From Planctomycetota bacterium (GTDB lineage Bacteria > Planctomycetota > GCA-2746535): DNA of 64,000 bases. This document shows positions 45,028-55,183 of this stretch, in pieces. Within the stretch, counting starts at the first letter, position 1. The number at the start of each line of letters is the position of its first letter. The position numbers and the translations under genes are program-made. The stretch covers positions 62,001-126,000 of the forward strand of contig NVWA01000001.1 of assembly GCA_002746535.1 (NCBI GenBank). Direction: 5' to 3'. Below the pieces are notes generated by a model, which did not search any database, had not been told where the DNA came from, and saw only the letters and a list, made by a program, of their open reading frames with translations.

Positions 45028-46686
45028 ATGTCAAAATTTATTTTTGTGACAGGTGGAGTTGTTTCATCTTTGGGAAAAGGAATTGCAGCTGGTGCTTTAG
45101 GGTTGATATTAAAAGAATGTGGATTAACTGTAAGAAATCAAAAGCTTGATCCCTATTTAAATGTTGATCCCGGTACAATGAGTCCAAGCCAACATGGTGA
45201 AGTCTTTGTTACTGATGATGGTACAGAAGCTGATTTAGACTTGGGCCATTATGAACGATTTACTGGTGTACCAGCAAATAAATATTCAAATTTTACTGCC
45301 GGTTCAATTTATTTTGATGTTCTATCAAAAGAAAGAAGAGGTGATTATTTAGGGAGAACGGTCCAAATAGTTCCTCACATAACCGACTATTTAAAGCAAT
45401 GCATTCTAAGCTTAGAATCTGATGACGTGGATGTTGTCATTTCTGAAATTGGGGGAACAGTTGGGGATATTGAAGGACTATTTTTTTTAGAAACCTTACG
45501 TCAAATTGCATTTGAAAAGGGACGTGAGAATGTCATGTTTTTACATGTTACCCTAATTCCACATTTAAATTCTTCCGATGAAATAAAAACTAAACCAACT
45601 CAACATAGTGTTCAAAAATTAAGAGAAGTCGGTATAAGCCCAGATGTACTGGTTTGCCGAACTGTTCGACACTTAGATGATCAAGTTAAAAGTAAGATAA
45701 GCTTATTTTGTAATGTTCCTGTTGAGGCCGTTATAGAAGAAAAAGATGTTGAGAGATCAATATACGAAGTTCCATTTGTTTTTTTAGAACAAAACTTAGA
45801 TAAATTTATTACAAATAGACTAAATTTAAAATACAAAAAACCTAAATTAGTTGAGTGGAAAAAACTGATAAAAAGCTTGGACCATGTAAATAAACATGTC
45901 AAAATTGGAATTATTGGTAAATACATCGACCTTAATGATTCATATAAGTCAATTATTGAATCATTACAGCATGCAGCATTAGCAAATAAGAGTTCTGTTG
46001 AAATTGATATTGTTCCTTCAGAAGACATGGAGAATGAAACAAAAAGAAAAGTATTAAAAGAGTATGATGGAATATTAGTGCCAGGAGGTTTTGGTGATAG
46101 GGGTGTTGAAGGAAAGCTTGAAAGCGTAAGATTTGCTCGTGAAAAGAAGATACCATTTTTAGGTATTTGTTTGGGTATGCAATGTGCAACAATCGAGTTT
46201 GCTAGAAATGTATGTAAATTGAGTGATGCGAACTCCACTGAGTTTAACCCTAAAACAGAACATCCTGTTATAAGTTTGCTTGAAGAGCAGAAGAAAGTGG
46301 TTAATCTCGGTGGAACTATGAGATTAGGTGCATATCCCTGTTCAATCCAAAAAGGGTCTAAGGCTAGTGAAGCCTATAATTCTTTAAACATTTCAGAGCG
46401 ACACCGCCATAGATATGAATTTAATGATGAATTTCATGAATTATTTGTAAAAAAAGGAATGGTCTTTTCTGGATATTCTCCAGATAAAAATTTGATTGAA
46501 ATAATAGAATTAAAAGATCATCCATGGTTTATTGGTTGTCAGTTTCATCCAGAATTTAAATCTAGACCAATTGCTCCACATCCATTGTTTAAATCATTTA
46601 TTAAAGCAAGTATTAAAAACTCCTCAAATGTTTCGAGTAAGAAGAAATTCGTAAATAAAGTGAAAAACAAAAAGTCTAAAAAATAA
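45028..46686 (+). CDS. pyrG: CTP synthase
   Basis: This 552-residue protein has full length. The synthetase domain starts FIFVTGGVVSSLGKGIAA (P-loop) with QKLDPYLNVDPGTMSP and HYERFT. The glutaminase domain carries FLGICLGMQCA (Cys nucleophile) and CQFHPEFKSRP (His, Glu). It amidates UTP to CTP with ATP and glutamine. A lysine-rich tail (KKKFVNKVKNKKSKK) is a local extension. It lies between carA and purF and shares their glutamine chemistry. No shift or break was seen. Confidence 0.97.
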   Translation: MSKFIFVTGGVVSSLGKGIAAGALGLILKECGLTVRNQKLDPYLNVDPGTMSPSQHGEVFVTDDGTEADLDLGHYERFTGVPANKYSNFTAGSIYFDVLSKERRGDYLGRTVQIVPHITDYLKQCILSLESDDVDVVISEIGGTVGDIEGLFFLETLRQIAFEKGRENVMFLHVTLIPHLNSSDEIKTKPTQHSVQKLREVGISPDVLVCRTVRHLDDQVKSKISLFCNVPVEAVIEEKDVERSIYEVPFVFLEQNLDKFITNRLNLKYKKPKLVEWKKLIKSLDHVNKHVKIGIIGKYIDLNDSYKSIIESLQHAALANKSSVEIDIVPSEDMENETKRKVLKEYDGILVPGGFGDRGVEGKLESVRFAREKKIPFLGICLGMQCATIEFARNVCKLSDANSTEFNPKTEHPVISLLEEQKKVVNLGGTMRLGAYPCSIQKGSKASEAYNSLNISERHRHRYEFNDEFHELFVKKGMVFSGYSPDKNLIEIIELKDHPWFIGCQFHPEFKSRPIAPHPLFKSFIKASIKNSSNVSSKKKFVNKVKNKKSKK

Positions 46687-46707
46687 TTATGAAGAAAGAA
46701 TTTTAAA

Positions 46708-48138
46708 ATGAATGATTCAGAATATTCTTCTCCAAAGGATTCATGTGGTTTATTCGGTGTTTTTGGAAATTCAGAATCGGCAGACCTTACTTTTTTAGGT
46801 TTATATTCACTGCAGCATCGAGGTGAAGAGGCTGCGGGTATAATTACTTCAAATGGTCGAAATTTATTGTCAAAGGTTGGTACAGGTTTGGTAAGCGAAG
46901 TATTTTCAGGGCCTGTATTACAAGAAATAAAAGGTGATATGGCTATTGGGCACGTTAGGTATTCAACTACTGGTAGCAGTAATGCAAATAATTGCCAGCC
47001 AATGAAAGTGTCTATTAAAAGAAGAGAAGTTAGTATTGCGCACAACGGTAATATTACAAATGCTCCGAGTTTGAGAAAATGCCTTGATGATCAAGGAGCA
47101 ATTTTTCAAACGAGTATGGATACAGAATTATTAATTCATTTGTTAGCTAGATCAGATTGCGAAGATTTTACTGATGCCTTATGTGAATCAGTTATAAAGT
47201 TAAAAGGTGCTTTCTGTCTTTTAGTAATGACAGTAGATAAGATTTATGCTATTAGAGATCCAAGTGGATTTCGACCTTTCTCACTTGGGAAATTATGGGG
47301 ATCTTTAGTATTAAGTTCTGAAACTTGTGCAATGGATTTAATTGAAGCCGAATATACGAGGGATATACAACCCGGTGAGGTACTTGAAATTTCTAAAGAT
47401 GGAATGAAATCCTTTTTCCCATTCAAAAAAGATCATAAAGTAGCACACTGTATTTTTGAACAAATTTATTTTGCAAAACCGGATAGCAATGTTTTCGGGT
47501 TTAATGTTTATGAAACTAGAAAAAAATTGGGTCATCAATTAGCAAAAGAATCGCCTCTTGAAGCGGATATGATTATACCAATGCCTGATTCAGGAAATTA
47601 TGCAGCACTGGGGTTTGCAGAAGAATCAGGTATTCAGTTTGAACTAGGTATGATAAGAAATCATTATATTGGCAGAACCTTTATTGAACCATCGCAAGTG
47701 ATGAGAGAATTTGGTGTAAAGGTTAAGCATAACCCTGTGAAGGATCTTGTAAAAGGTAAGAGAGTCGTGGTCGTAGATGATTCTATTGTAAGAGGAACAA
47801 CGGCCAAAATAAAAATAAAAAATTTACGTGATGCTGGTGCTACAGAAGTTCATATGAGAATTTGTTGTCCTCCGCATAGACATTCCTGCTATTATGGTAT
47901 TGATTTTCCAGAAAAATCAAAACTCATAGCAAGCAATTTCAGTATTGAAGAGATTAAGAAAATCCTTGATTTGGATTCGTTAGCATACTTAAGTTATGAA
48001 GGAATGTTGCAATGTATGAAATTGCCTGGTAAGGATTTTTGTACAGCTTGTTTCAATGGCGATTACCCAGTAGAAGTAGATAAATCTATCAATAAATACA
48101 GTTTAGAGCTAACTAATGAGGATAATAGAAATGCCTAA
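46708..48138 (+). CDS. purF: Amidophosphoribosyltransferase
   Basis: The 476-residue protein is GPATase. An N-terminal leader of about twelve residues precedes CGLFGVFG, whose Cys13 becomes the Ntn nucleophile after removal of the propeptide, as in Bacillus-type enzymes. [11 protein letters not shown] and [14 protein letters not shown] follow. The PRPP loop [13 protein letters not shown] is intact. C-terminal cysteines ([12 protein letters not shown]) match those that hold a [4Fe-4S] cluster in Bacillus-type PurF. It makes phosphoribosylamine, the first step of purine synthesis. It overlaps carB by eight bases. Confidence 0.96.
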   Translation: MNDSEYSSPKDSCGLFGVFGNSESADLTFLGLYSLQHRGEEAAGIITSNGRNLLSKVGTGLVSEVFSGPVLQEIKGDMAIGHVRYSTTGSSNANNCQPMKVSIKRREVSIAHNGNITNAPSLRKCLDDQGAIFQTSMDTELLIHLLARSDCEDFTDALCESVIKLKGAFCLLVMTVDKIYAIRDPSGFRPFSLGKLWGSLVLSSETCAMDLIEAEYTRDIQPGEVLEISKDGMKSFFPFKKDHKVAHCIFEQIYFAKPDSNVFGFNVYETRKKLGHQLAKESPLEADMIIPMPDSGNYAALGFAEESGIQFELGMIRNHYIGRTFIEPSQVMREFGVKVKHNPVKDLVKGKRVVVVDDSIVRGTTAKIKIKNLRDAGATEVHMRICCPPHRHSCYYGIDFPEKSKLIASNFSIEEIKKILDLDSLAYLSYEGMLQCMKLPGKDFCTACFNGDYPVEVDKSINKYSLELTNEDNRNA

Positions 48139-51100
48139 GCGTAGTGATATTAGTAAAATTTTAATTATTGGTTCAGGTCCTATTATTATAGGGCAAGCTT
48201 GTGAGTTTGATTATTCAGGTACCCAGGCTTGCAAAGCGTTGAAAGAGGAAGGCTATACAGTAATTTTGGTTAATTCAAATCCGGCAACTATTATGACGGA
48301 TCCAAATATTTCTGATAGAACTTATATTGAACCTGTCACTCCAGAATATGTTGAAAAGGTTATCGAAAAAGAAAGGCCAGATTGTATTTTGCCTACTTTA
48401 GGTGGACAAACCGGATTGAATGTTGCGGTTGAATTGCATCATCGAGGTGTATTGGAAAAATACAATGTAGAATTAATTGGTGCAAACTTTGAAGCTATTA
48501 ATAAAACGGAGCAACGAAGTCTTTTTAAAGAAGCCATGATTAAAATCGGGTTGGATGTACCTGAAAGTGGGTTAGCAAATAATAAAAGTGATTGTGAAAA
48601 AATATTAAAAGAGATTGGGTTACCTGTAATTATTAGACCTAGTTATACATTAGGAGGTACTGGTGGAGGGATAGCTAATACAGAGGATGAGTTTTGGAAA
48701 ATTTGTTTTAACGGCCTAGATTTATCCACAACATCTGAAATTCTAATTGAAGAAAGTTTGGTAGGTTGGAAAGAGTATGAACTTGAAGTCATGCGAGATA
48801 AAAATGATAATGTAGTGATTATTTGTTCAATTGAGAATTTGGATCCTATGGGTGTGCACACAGGAGATAGTATTACGGTGGCTCCTGCTCAAACCTTAAC
48901 TGACAAAGAATATCAGTACATGCGAGACAGTGCCATCAAAATTATTAGAGAAATGGGAGTTGAAACTGGTGGTTCAAATATCCAATTTTCAACTGATCCT
49001 AAAACGGGTAGACAAATTGTTATTGAAATGAATCCTAGAGTATCACGATCATCGGCATTAGCTTCAAAAGCAACAGGTTTTCCAATTGCTAAAATTGCTG
49101 CTAAATTAGCAATAGGCTACACTTTAGATGAAATAAAAAATGATATTACGGGAGAAACTTTAGCTAGTTTCGAGCCATCAATAGATTATTGTGTAGTAAA
49201 AATACCAAGATTTACTTTTGAAAAATTCAAAGGATCCGACACAACATTAAACTCAGTTATGAAAAGTGTTGGAGAAGTGATGGCAATTGGTCGTACATTT
49301 CGTGAAGCTTTTCATAAGGGTTTAAGATCTTTAGAAACGGGGTTAAAAGGATTTGACGAAGAGTATAAATTAAAATCTGATTATAATGTGGAAATAAATA
49401 GACCCAGTCCAGATCGAATTTTATATATTAAGAAAGCATTAGAAGACGGTAAATCAATAGATTATTTATTTGAAAAAACCGGAATCGACCCATGGTTTTT
49501 ACAAAATTTTACTGATATGATAATCGTTGAAAATAAACTAAAGTCAGTTGGGCTTGAATTGGATAACGAGCTGTTATATCATGCAAAACGAGAAGGATTA
49601 TCTGACGAATTAATTAGTAAATTTACTGGTATCGATTCTCTTGAGATTCGAAAGAGAAGATTAGAGTATGGAATTATTCCTGTCTATAAATTAGTGGATA
49701 CATGTGCAGCTGAGTTTGCTGCAAAAACGCCCTACTACTATTCGACCTACGAGCAAGAAAATGAAGCAGTCTTATCGAACAAAGAAAAAGTTATTGTTCT
49801 AGGAGGTGGTCCAAATAGAATTGGCCAAGGAATTGAATTTGATTATTGTTGTGTTCAAGCTGTTTTTGGAATTCAAGATTTAGGAATGGAAGCGATAATG
49901 GTGAATTCCAATCCTGAAACTGTCTCGACCGATTACGACACATCCGATAAATTATATTTTGAGCCCCTGACTTTTGAAGATGTTATGAACATTATTGATC
50001 AGGAAAAACCAAAGGGTGTAATTGTACAATTAGGTGGTCAAACGCCATTAAATTTATGTGATAAACTTTTTGATGCTGGAGTAACTATCTTAGGAACTCA
50101 GCCTGATAGTATTGCTAAAGCCGAAGATAGAAGTCTAATGAAACAAATGGTTGATAATATGAATTTGATTCAACCAGAAAGTGGTATTGCTTATACTTAT
50201 GAAGAGGCCGTTGTTGTCGCTAAAGAGATAGGTTATCCAGTATTAATTAGACCTTCATTTGTTCTAGGAGGTCGGGCAATGGAAATAGTTTATCAAGAAA
50301 AAGATTTGAAGGAATTTATGCAAATTGCTGTAGAAGCTTCTCCGAATAATCCTATTTTGATCGATAAATATTTAGAAGATGCCATTGAATTAGATGTAGA
50401 TGCTATATGCGATGGAAAAGATGTTGTTATTGGAGGTATACTTGAGCATATTGAACAAGCTGGTATTCATTCTGGAGACAGTGCATCGGTGTTACCGCCT
50501 TACTCATTATCGAATAAACAAATTGATCGTATAAAAATTCAAGCTAAACAATTAGCATTAGAACTAAATGTTATTGGTCTTCTCAATATTCAGTTTGCCA
50601 TTAAAAATGATATTATTTATATTATTGAAGTTAATCCACGAGCATCTAGAACGGTTCCATTTATTTCTAAGGCTACAGGAGTTCCCTTAGCAAGATTAGC
50701 TGCAAAAGTTATGTGTGGAAAATCATTAAAAGAACTTAATTTCACTAAAGAAGTGAGTATTAGTCATATTGCTGTTAAAGAGTCTGTTTTTCCGTTTGAT
50801 CGCTTTGCCAATGTTGATGCAGTTTTAGGACCCGAAATGCGTTCTACTGGAGAAGTAATGGGAATCGATAAGACGTTTGGAAAAGCGTTTGCGAAATCTC
50901 AACTGGGTGCGAACCAAAAATTAAAACCACAGGGGAATGCTTTTATAAGTGTTAATTATAATCATAAAAGGGATATCATATTTATCGTAAAAAAATTATC
51001 TGAATTAGATTATAAAATATATGCAACACCTGGAACAGCAAAAGCGCTTAAACTAAATGGTATTGATGTTAAAGAAGTTGAAAAAATTTCTGATGATCCG

Positions 51101-51334
51101 AATAATAATTTATTAACATTAATGAATGAAAATAAAATTAAAATAGATTTAATTATTAATACACCAAGTGTAAAAGCTAATATTGATGATGAAAAGCAAA
51201 TTAGAATAGCGGCAATTGAAAATAGGATTCCATTAGTTACGACTATTTTCGGAGCAATGTCAACTGTGGCGGCTATCGAAGCCATTAAATTAGGTGATAT
51301 TGGTGTAACTCCTATTCAAGAGTATATTAAATAA
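48131..51334 (+). CDS. carB: Carbamoyl-phosphate synthase large subunit
   Basis: I start at the ATG at 48131 ([17 protein letters not shown]), the standard CarB N-terminus; an ATG 15 bases upstream also exists, but TGAGGA at 48117 sits at the right spacing for 48131. The protein has 1067 residues. The two ATP-grasp halves are visible: [17 protein letters not shown] and its copy [28 protein letters not shown] and [13 protein letters not shown]. The C-terminal MGS-like allosteric domain ([14 protein letters not shown]) is complete. It makes carbamoyl phosphate from bicarbonate, ammonia and two ATP. Confidence 0.97.
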   Translation: MPKRSDISKILIIGSGPIIIGQACEFDYSGTQACKALKEEGYTVILVNSNPATIMTDPNISDRTYIEPVTPEYVEKVIEKERPDCILPTLGGQTGLNVAVELHHRGVLEKYNVELIGANFEAINKTEQRSLFKEAMIKIGLDVPESGLANNKSDCEKILKEIGLPVIIRPSYTLGGTGGGIANTEDEFWKICFNGLDLSTTSEILIEESLVGWKEYELEVMRDKNDNVVIICSIENLDPMGVHTGDSITVAPAQTLTDKEYQYMRDSAIKIIREMGVETGGSNIQFSTDPKTGRQIVIEMNPRVSRSSALASKATGFPIAKIAAKLAIGYTLDEIKNDITGETLASFEPSIDYCVVKIPRFTFEKFKGSDTTLNSVMKSVGEVMAIGRTFREAFHKGLRSLETGLKGFDEEYKLKSDYNVEINRPSPDRILYIKKALEDGKSIDYLFEKTGIDPWFLQNFTDMIIVENKLKSVGLELDNELLYHAKREGLSDELISKFTGIDSLEIRKRRLEYGIIPVYKLVDTCAAEFAAKTPYYYSTYEQENEAVLSNKEKVIVLGGGPNRIGQGIEFDYCCVQAVFGIQDLGMEAIMVNSNPETVSTDYDTSDKLYFEPLTFEDVMNIIDQEKPKGVIVQLGGQTPLNLCDKLFDAGVTILGTQPDSIAKAEDRSLMKQMVDNMNLIQPESGIAYTYEEAVVVAKEIGYPVLIRPSFVLGGRAMEIVYQEKDLKEFMQIAVEASPNNPILIDKYLEDAIELDVDAICDGKDVVIGGILEHIEQAGIHSGDSASVLPPYSLSNKQIDRIKIQAKQLALELNVIGLLNIQFAIKNDIIYIIEVNPRASRTVPFISKATGVPLARLAAKVMCGKSLKELNFTKEVSISHIAVKESVFPFDRFANVDAVLGPEMRSTGEVMGIDKTFGKAFAKSQLGANQKLKPQGNAFISVNYNHKRDIIFIVKKLSELDYKIYATPGTAKALKLNGIDVKEVEKISDDPNNNLLTLMNENKIKIDLIINTPSVKANIDDEKQIRIAAIENRIPLVTTIFGAMSTVAAIEAIKLGDIGVTPIQEYIK

Positions 51335-51352
51335 TCATACCAGGAAATATTT

Positions 51353-52912
51353 ATGATCAAAATAAATGTAATTGTTTGTTTGATTATTTTTATGAATCAA
51401 TTAAGTCTCTTTCCTCAAGATAAAAGTAAAAATACCAAAAAGTTACCTTTTCAAGATTTAAATAAAGAAAACATTCTTTATTCGAATCCGCAGTTTGAAT
51501 CTTTAAAAGAAATGATGAGAAAAAACAATATTGACAAATCGAAATCAAATGATTCGACCATAATCTCATCACAAAAATTTATTCAAGAAATTAAAAAACA
51601 TTTAGAAATGTTAACATTAAATTATTTAGATATGGGTTATAGTAAAGTTTTAAAAAACGAAAGTGCTTTCGATCAATTAAAAAAGGAGATTGTTCAAAAT
51701 ACCAGAAAGCTTTATCCTTTGAAGAATGGTAGATTTATTATTGAGTGGACTAAAAATCACGGAAAGGATGAAGTTTTAAAATTAAATAATATTAAAAGTT
51801 CATTAATTACTGTTAAATATTTATCTGACTGGAAGATCCAAATTTTAGCTAATGAGTCTACATCTAAATTTTCAGAAAATAAATCTATCGTATTCGGCAA
51901 ACCAAATAATGTAGGGGAAGTTGTATATGTTATTAATTCGAAAGGGGACTTTACTATAGGAATAATCTCATCTATAAAAATGATGAAGCGAATAAACCAT
52001 GATTTACAATTTTTTAGAATTATTTCAGTTTCACCTATTGACGAAGGCGCCTTTATTTTTAATAAGAATAACAAATTGATAGGGATTAATTATTTAATCG
52101 ATAATCAAAATATTATTATTTCGGCAAAATTTATTGAGTCTAAAATACTACCTTACACTAAAAAAATTCCTCGAAAGTATGGAATAGGTGTTTATGGAAA
52201 AATGGTATTAAAGGGATTTGAAATCTTAAAAAATTTAAATGCTTCAAATAAATTAAAAAAAGGTGATCTGGTTTTAAAAATAAATAATTTAAAATGTAGT
52301 CAGGAAAATAATTATCAGCTCAAAAATATTTTTACTAAAGAGCAAGAATGTGAAGTATTGATTTTGCGTGATGAGCAAAAAATAAAAATAAAAATAAAAC
52401 GATTTCAGTTTACTTCAAATATTCTGGAAGAATCTAGTAAACAAACTATAAATCTATGGCTAGATCCATTGGATAAAAATTCACTTAAAATAGCAAAAAC
52501 CTTTATTGATGAAATCCAAACTAAATTTTCTGATATTAAGATTAAAGTTATGTATTTTAGGCTGGATCATAAAGACCTATATCAATGGCTAGAGGTAAGC
52601 CGAATTATACAATATGGAATTGATCAAAATAATTATAAAATAATAGATTGGTTAATTAAAAATAAAAGAGATGAGAAGTTCAAATATTTTTCAAAAATTG
52701 AAAGCGATTTGAAATTGAAAAATGGTATATTGAAAAAAAATATGGATGAACATAAATTTAAAGAATTAATTGAAAATTGTATTACAGTAGGCATGTTGAA
52801 TTTTGATTTAAAAGTGCTACCAGCTCTTAGTTTTAAAGATGGCAAAACAGTTGAATTCTCTACTAGTGGCTTGGATTCTTTATTGGACCTATATTTAACT
52901 AATTGCCTCTAG
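51353..52912 (+). CDS. Degenerate HtrA/DegP-like protein with PDZ domain (pseudo-protease)
   Basis: The 519-residue protein has a signal peptide (VIVCLIIFMNQLSLFPQ). Residues about 115-265 follow the trypsin-like HtrA pattern: VGEVVYVINSKGDFTIGII matches the region after the active-site Asp, and SPIDEGAFIFNKNNKLIGIN matches NPGNSGGPLFNxxGxxIGIN. Glu231 stands at the catalytic Ser, and neighbouring Gly and Pro are altered. Residues about 275-345 are a PDZ domain (KKGDLVLKINN). The C-terminal 170 residues are unrecognised. It is probably exported and inactive as a protease, acting as a binding or chaperone scaffold. This is inferred from alignment by eye. Confidence 0.7.
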   Translation: MIKINVIVCLIIFMNQLSLFPQDKSKNTKKLPFQDLNKENILYSNPQFESLKEMMRKNNIDKSKSNDSTIISSQKFIQEIKKHLEMLTLNYLDMGYSKVLKNESAFDQLKKEIVQNTRKLYPLKNGRFIIEWTKNHGKDEVLKLNNIKSSLITVKYLSDWKIQILANESTSKFSENKSIVFGKPNNVGEVVYVINSKGDFTIGIISSIKMMKRINHDLQFFRIISVSPIDEGAFIFNKNNKLIGINYLIDNQNIIISAKFIESKILPYTKKIPRKYGIGVYGKMVLKGFEILKNLNASNKLKKGDLVLKINNLKCSQENNYQLKNIFTKEQECEVLILRDEQKIKIKIKRFQFTSNILEESSKQTINLWLDPLDKNSLKIAKTFIDEIQTKFSDIKIKVMYFRLDHKDLYQWLEVSRIIQYGIDQNNYKIIDWLIKNKRDEKFKYFSKIESDLKLKNGILKKNMDEHKFKELIENCITVGMLNFDLKVLPALSFKDGKTVEFSTSGLDSLLDLYLTNCL

Positions 52913-53103
52913 ATTTTCTCTCAAATACCTAGGATTAGACAATTCAATTGAATATGCTTAATTTTTAGCATCTAGTTTTACATTTTGACCCTTTAAGCTG
53001 ATTTTGAGACCTATCTTTTTCGGAATACTAATGGAATATTGAGGCAAATCGTATAAAATTCCGGACTATTTTTTTCAAGTAAACATTAAAAATTCAGGTG
53101 TAT

Positions 53104-54636
53104 ATGGCTCCAAAATTAAAGATAAAAGCATTGTTCGCAGATGACCTAAAAAAATATAAAAACCTTGGCAAATTATCAAAAGAGCCTGATTTCTATAGCA
53201 TTCTTTTTGAATTGTCAGCTTGCCATACAATGGAGCTAGAAGAAATTCATAAGATGTATAACAAGATTTTTGAATTTTATTTAGATGTAAATGAATTTCG
53301 AATTACTGAACTAGAAGACATTTGTGAAGATTTTGAATTGGGCAATAAAGTAGATGAAATGTTGCCATATATAGAATGCTTAAATGAGGTTTTTGAAAGT
53401 AGCGGAATTGTTGATGCAACTGATTTATATGCTTATGATGATGATAAAGTTTTAGAATTTATGCAAAAAATGACAGGAAATATAAATGATTCTGATTTAG
53501 GTTATATCAGAAAAAGATTAGGAAAGGGTGATGCTTACCCAGCTGCTTCTCATCAAGTAAGACTGCTTAAAAGATTGTCTTTGGTTAAGGAAGAAGAAGA
53601 AGATTCTGTAGTCTATAAAAAGATTGAAAAAGCGTATCCAGGTGAAAAAGGGACGCAATTCTTTTTAGCATCAAAAGTTCATGCGAATGAGTATTGCAGA
53701 GAAGATAATCCTTCATGTCGACGATGTCCATTTTTGCAACAGTGTCCTTTTGGTCTAATATTTGATGCCGAGTTATTGATAAAAGAAGAAGAACGAGATT
53801 TAAATAAAAGATTGCAACTTGAAGACGAACAACGTAAAGAGGCAGAAGAAAAACAAAAACAAGAAGAAATAAAAAATAAAGAGCTTAAAGCAAAAAGAAG
53901 AGCACGTGAATTAGTATTAAAAGGACAGGCTGATCTTGTTGCTGAAGATAAAGAAGTAAAACCTAAGCGAAAATATACAAAAAAGAAAAAAGGTGAGGAT
54001 GGATTAATCATTGAAGAAGAAGTTAAGGTTGTCAAAAAAGTGGGTAGGAAGAAAAAAGAAACTGATCAAGATTCAAAAAAAGTAGAAGTGAATTCTGCTA
54101 AAAAACCTGCCAAAAAAGAAAAAGCAGCTAAAGTTGCCAAGGAAGCAAATAAGAAAAAAGATAAGTCTAAAGTGGCATTAAAGAAGGACGCCACTAAAAT
54201 CAAAAAAGCTAAAGAAAAAGTTATTGCTGCCAAAAAACCTAAAAAAGAAACTAAAAAACCAAAAACTAAAGTTGTTGTTGCCAAAAAAGCGGCCAAAAAA
54301 GTTGTTAAGCCTAAAGTAAAACCTGCTACTAAAAAGATATTGAAAAAAGCTAAAGTAGTTAAAAAAGCTACGCCTAAAAAAACTACGGTAAAAAAGAAAG
54401 ATTCGAAAGCTTCAGCAAATAAGAAAAAAGTCAAATCTCAAACTAAGTCTGTTAAAAAAGTCGATTCGAAGGTCAAAAGTAAAAAAGATTCGAATAATAA
54501 GTCCTCTGCAAAAAAAGTTGTTAAGAAAAAAGCTACACCAACAAAATCAAAGGCTGTAGCTTCTAAGAAAAAACCTTCTAAAAAGACTGCGCCCAAGAAA
54601 GCAACCAAAAATAAGACCGGTAAAGCTAAAAAGTAA
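53104..54636 (+). CDS. EndoIII-like [4Fe-4S] domain fused to a histone H1-like lysine-rich tail
   Basis: I start at the ATG at 53104; an in-frame GTG lies six bases upstream and cannot be excluded. The 510-residue protein has two parts. Residues 1-225 resemble the helical endonuclease III fold and end with C-x6-C-x2-C-x5-C (Cys198, 205, 208, 214), the same spacing as in the nth gene here. The Lys of the helix-hairpin-helix and the active-site Asp are not found: PAASHQVRLLKR stands where AVDTHVFRVSNR occurs. Residues about 230-510 are almost wholly Lys, Ala, Val, Pro, Thr and Ser (KKAAKK-like), typical of eukaryotic-H1-like bacterial proteins. It is probably a DNA-binding, nucleoid-associated protein. 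It precedes ruvC. Confidence 0.75.
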   Translation: MAPKLKIKALFADDLKKYKNLGKLSKEPDFYSILFELSACHTMELEEIHKMYNKIFEFYLDVNEFRITELEDICEDFELGNKVDEMLPYIECLNEVFESSGIVDATDLYAYDDDKVLEFMQKMTGNINDSDLGYIRKRLGKGDAYPAASHQVRLLKRLSLVKEEEEDSVVYKKIEKAYPGEKGTQFFLASKVHANEYCREDNPSCRRCPFLQQCPFGLIFDAELLIKEEERDLNKRLQLEDEQRKEAEEKQKQEEIKNKELKAKRRARELVLKGQADLVAEDKEVKPKRKYTKKKKGEDGLIIEEEVKVVKKVGRKKKETDQDSKKVEVNSAKKPAKKEKAAKVAKEANKKKDKSKVALKKDATKIKKAKEKVIAAKKPKKETKKPKTKVVVAKKAAKKVVKPKVKPATKKILKKAKVVKKATPKKTTVKKKDSKASANKKKVKSQTKSVKKVDSKVKSKKDSNNKSSAKKVVKKKATPTKSKAVASKKKPSKKTAPKKATKNKTGKAKK

Positions 54637-54700
54637 TTTGTTAAATTATTAATAACTATATACTCAGTATTAGTTAATTTACGTATTATAAGGGTATCTT

Positions 54701-55183
54701 TTGAGAATTATTGGTATTGATCCAGGTACAATTAATGTTGGCTACGGAATTATTGATACCGTTGGTAATTCGATTACATCTATTTCTCACGGAACTATAT
54801 TCCTAGATAAAAAGCAAGCAATTGAATTTCGTTTGGCTCAGATTCATAGTGAAATAACAAGTTTATTGGATCGTTATTTACCAGATGAAGGTGCCATTGA
54901 AAAAGCATTTGTAAGTAAAAACGTTCATTCAGCATTAAGATTGGGAGAAGGTAGGGGTGTCGCAATGGCTGCTATGGGTTTATTTGGAATTCCTGTTGTT
55001 GAATATGCCCCATTAGTCATTAAAAAAGCTGTTGTTGGTCGTGGACATTCTTCTAAAGATCAAGTTCGTGCAATGGTTAAGATAATATTAAAATGTCCTG
55101 ATAATTTTGCTTCCGATGATACTGCTGATGCTCTTGGAGTAGCAATATGTCATACTCATCGCAGGTTAGTTAGGAGCCTTTAA
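54701..55183 (+). CDS. ruvC: Crossover junction endodeoxyribonuclease RuvC
   Basis: The 160-residue protein begins MRIIGIDPGTINVGYG, with catalytic Asp7 in the RNase-H-like fold. GAIEKAFVSKNVHSALRLGEGRGVA (Glu) and DDTADALGVAICH (Asp pair) complete the four acidic residues. It resolves Holliday junctions as a dimer. The start is a TTG with AAGGG nearby. The stop codon abuts the TTG of the next gene, a PerM-like protein. RuvA and RuvB are not in this window. Confidence 0.95.
   Translation: MRIIGIDPGTINVGYGIIDTVGNSITSISHGTIFLDKKQAIEFRLAQIHSEITSLLDRYLPDEGAIEKAFVSKNVHSALRLGEGRGVAMAAMGLFGIPVVEYAPLVIKKAVVGRGHSSKDQVRAMVKIILKCPDNFASDDTADALGVAICHTHRRLVRSL

Noticed and set aside
45681..46238. A 185-codon open frame on the minus strand
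   Set aside because: It lies entirely antisense within pyrG, which is fully supported by motifs; composition is the mirror of coding sequence.
46545..47045. A 166-codon open frame on the minus strand across the pyrG/purF junction
   Set aside because: Antisense to two well-supported genes with no motif or ribosome site of its own.
53679..54434. Two antisense open frames opposite the lysine-rich gene
   Set aside because: Codons AAA and AAG read in reverse give long open Phe/Leu frames; they arise from the repeat composition only.
53950..54630. Possible DNA tandem repeat or CRISPR-like array in the Lys/Ala-rich region
   Set aside because: The repetition is at the protein level with irregular spacing and codon variation; there are no regular repeats and spacers.
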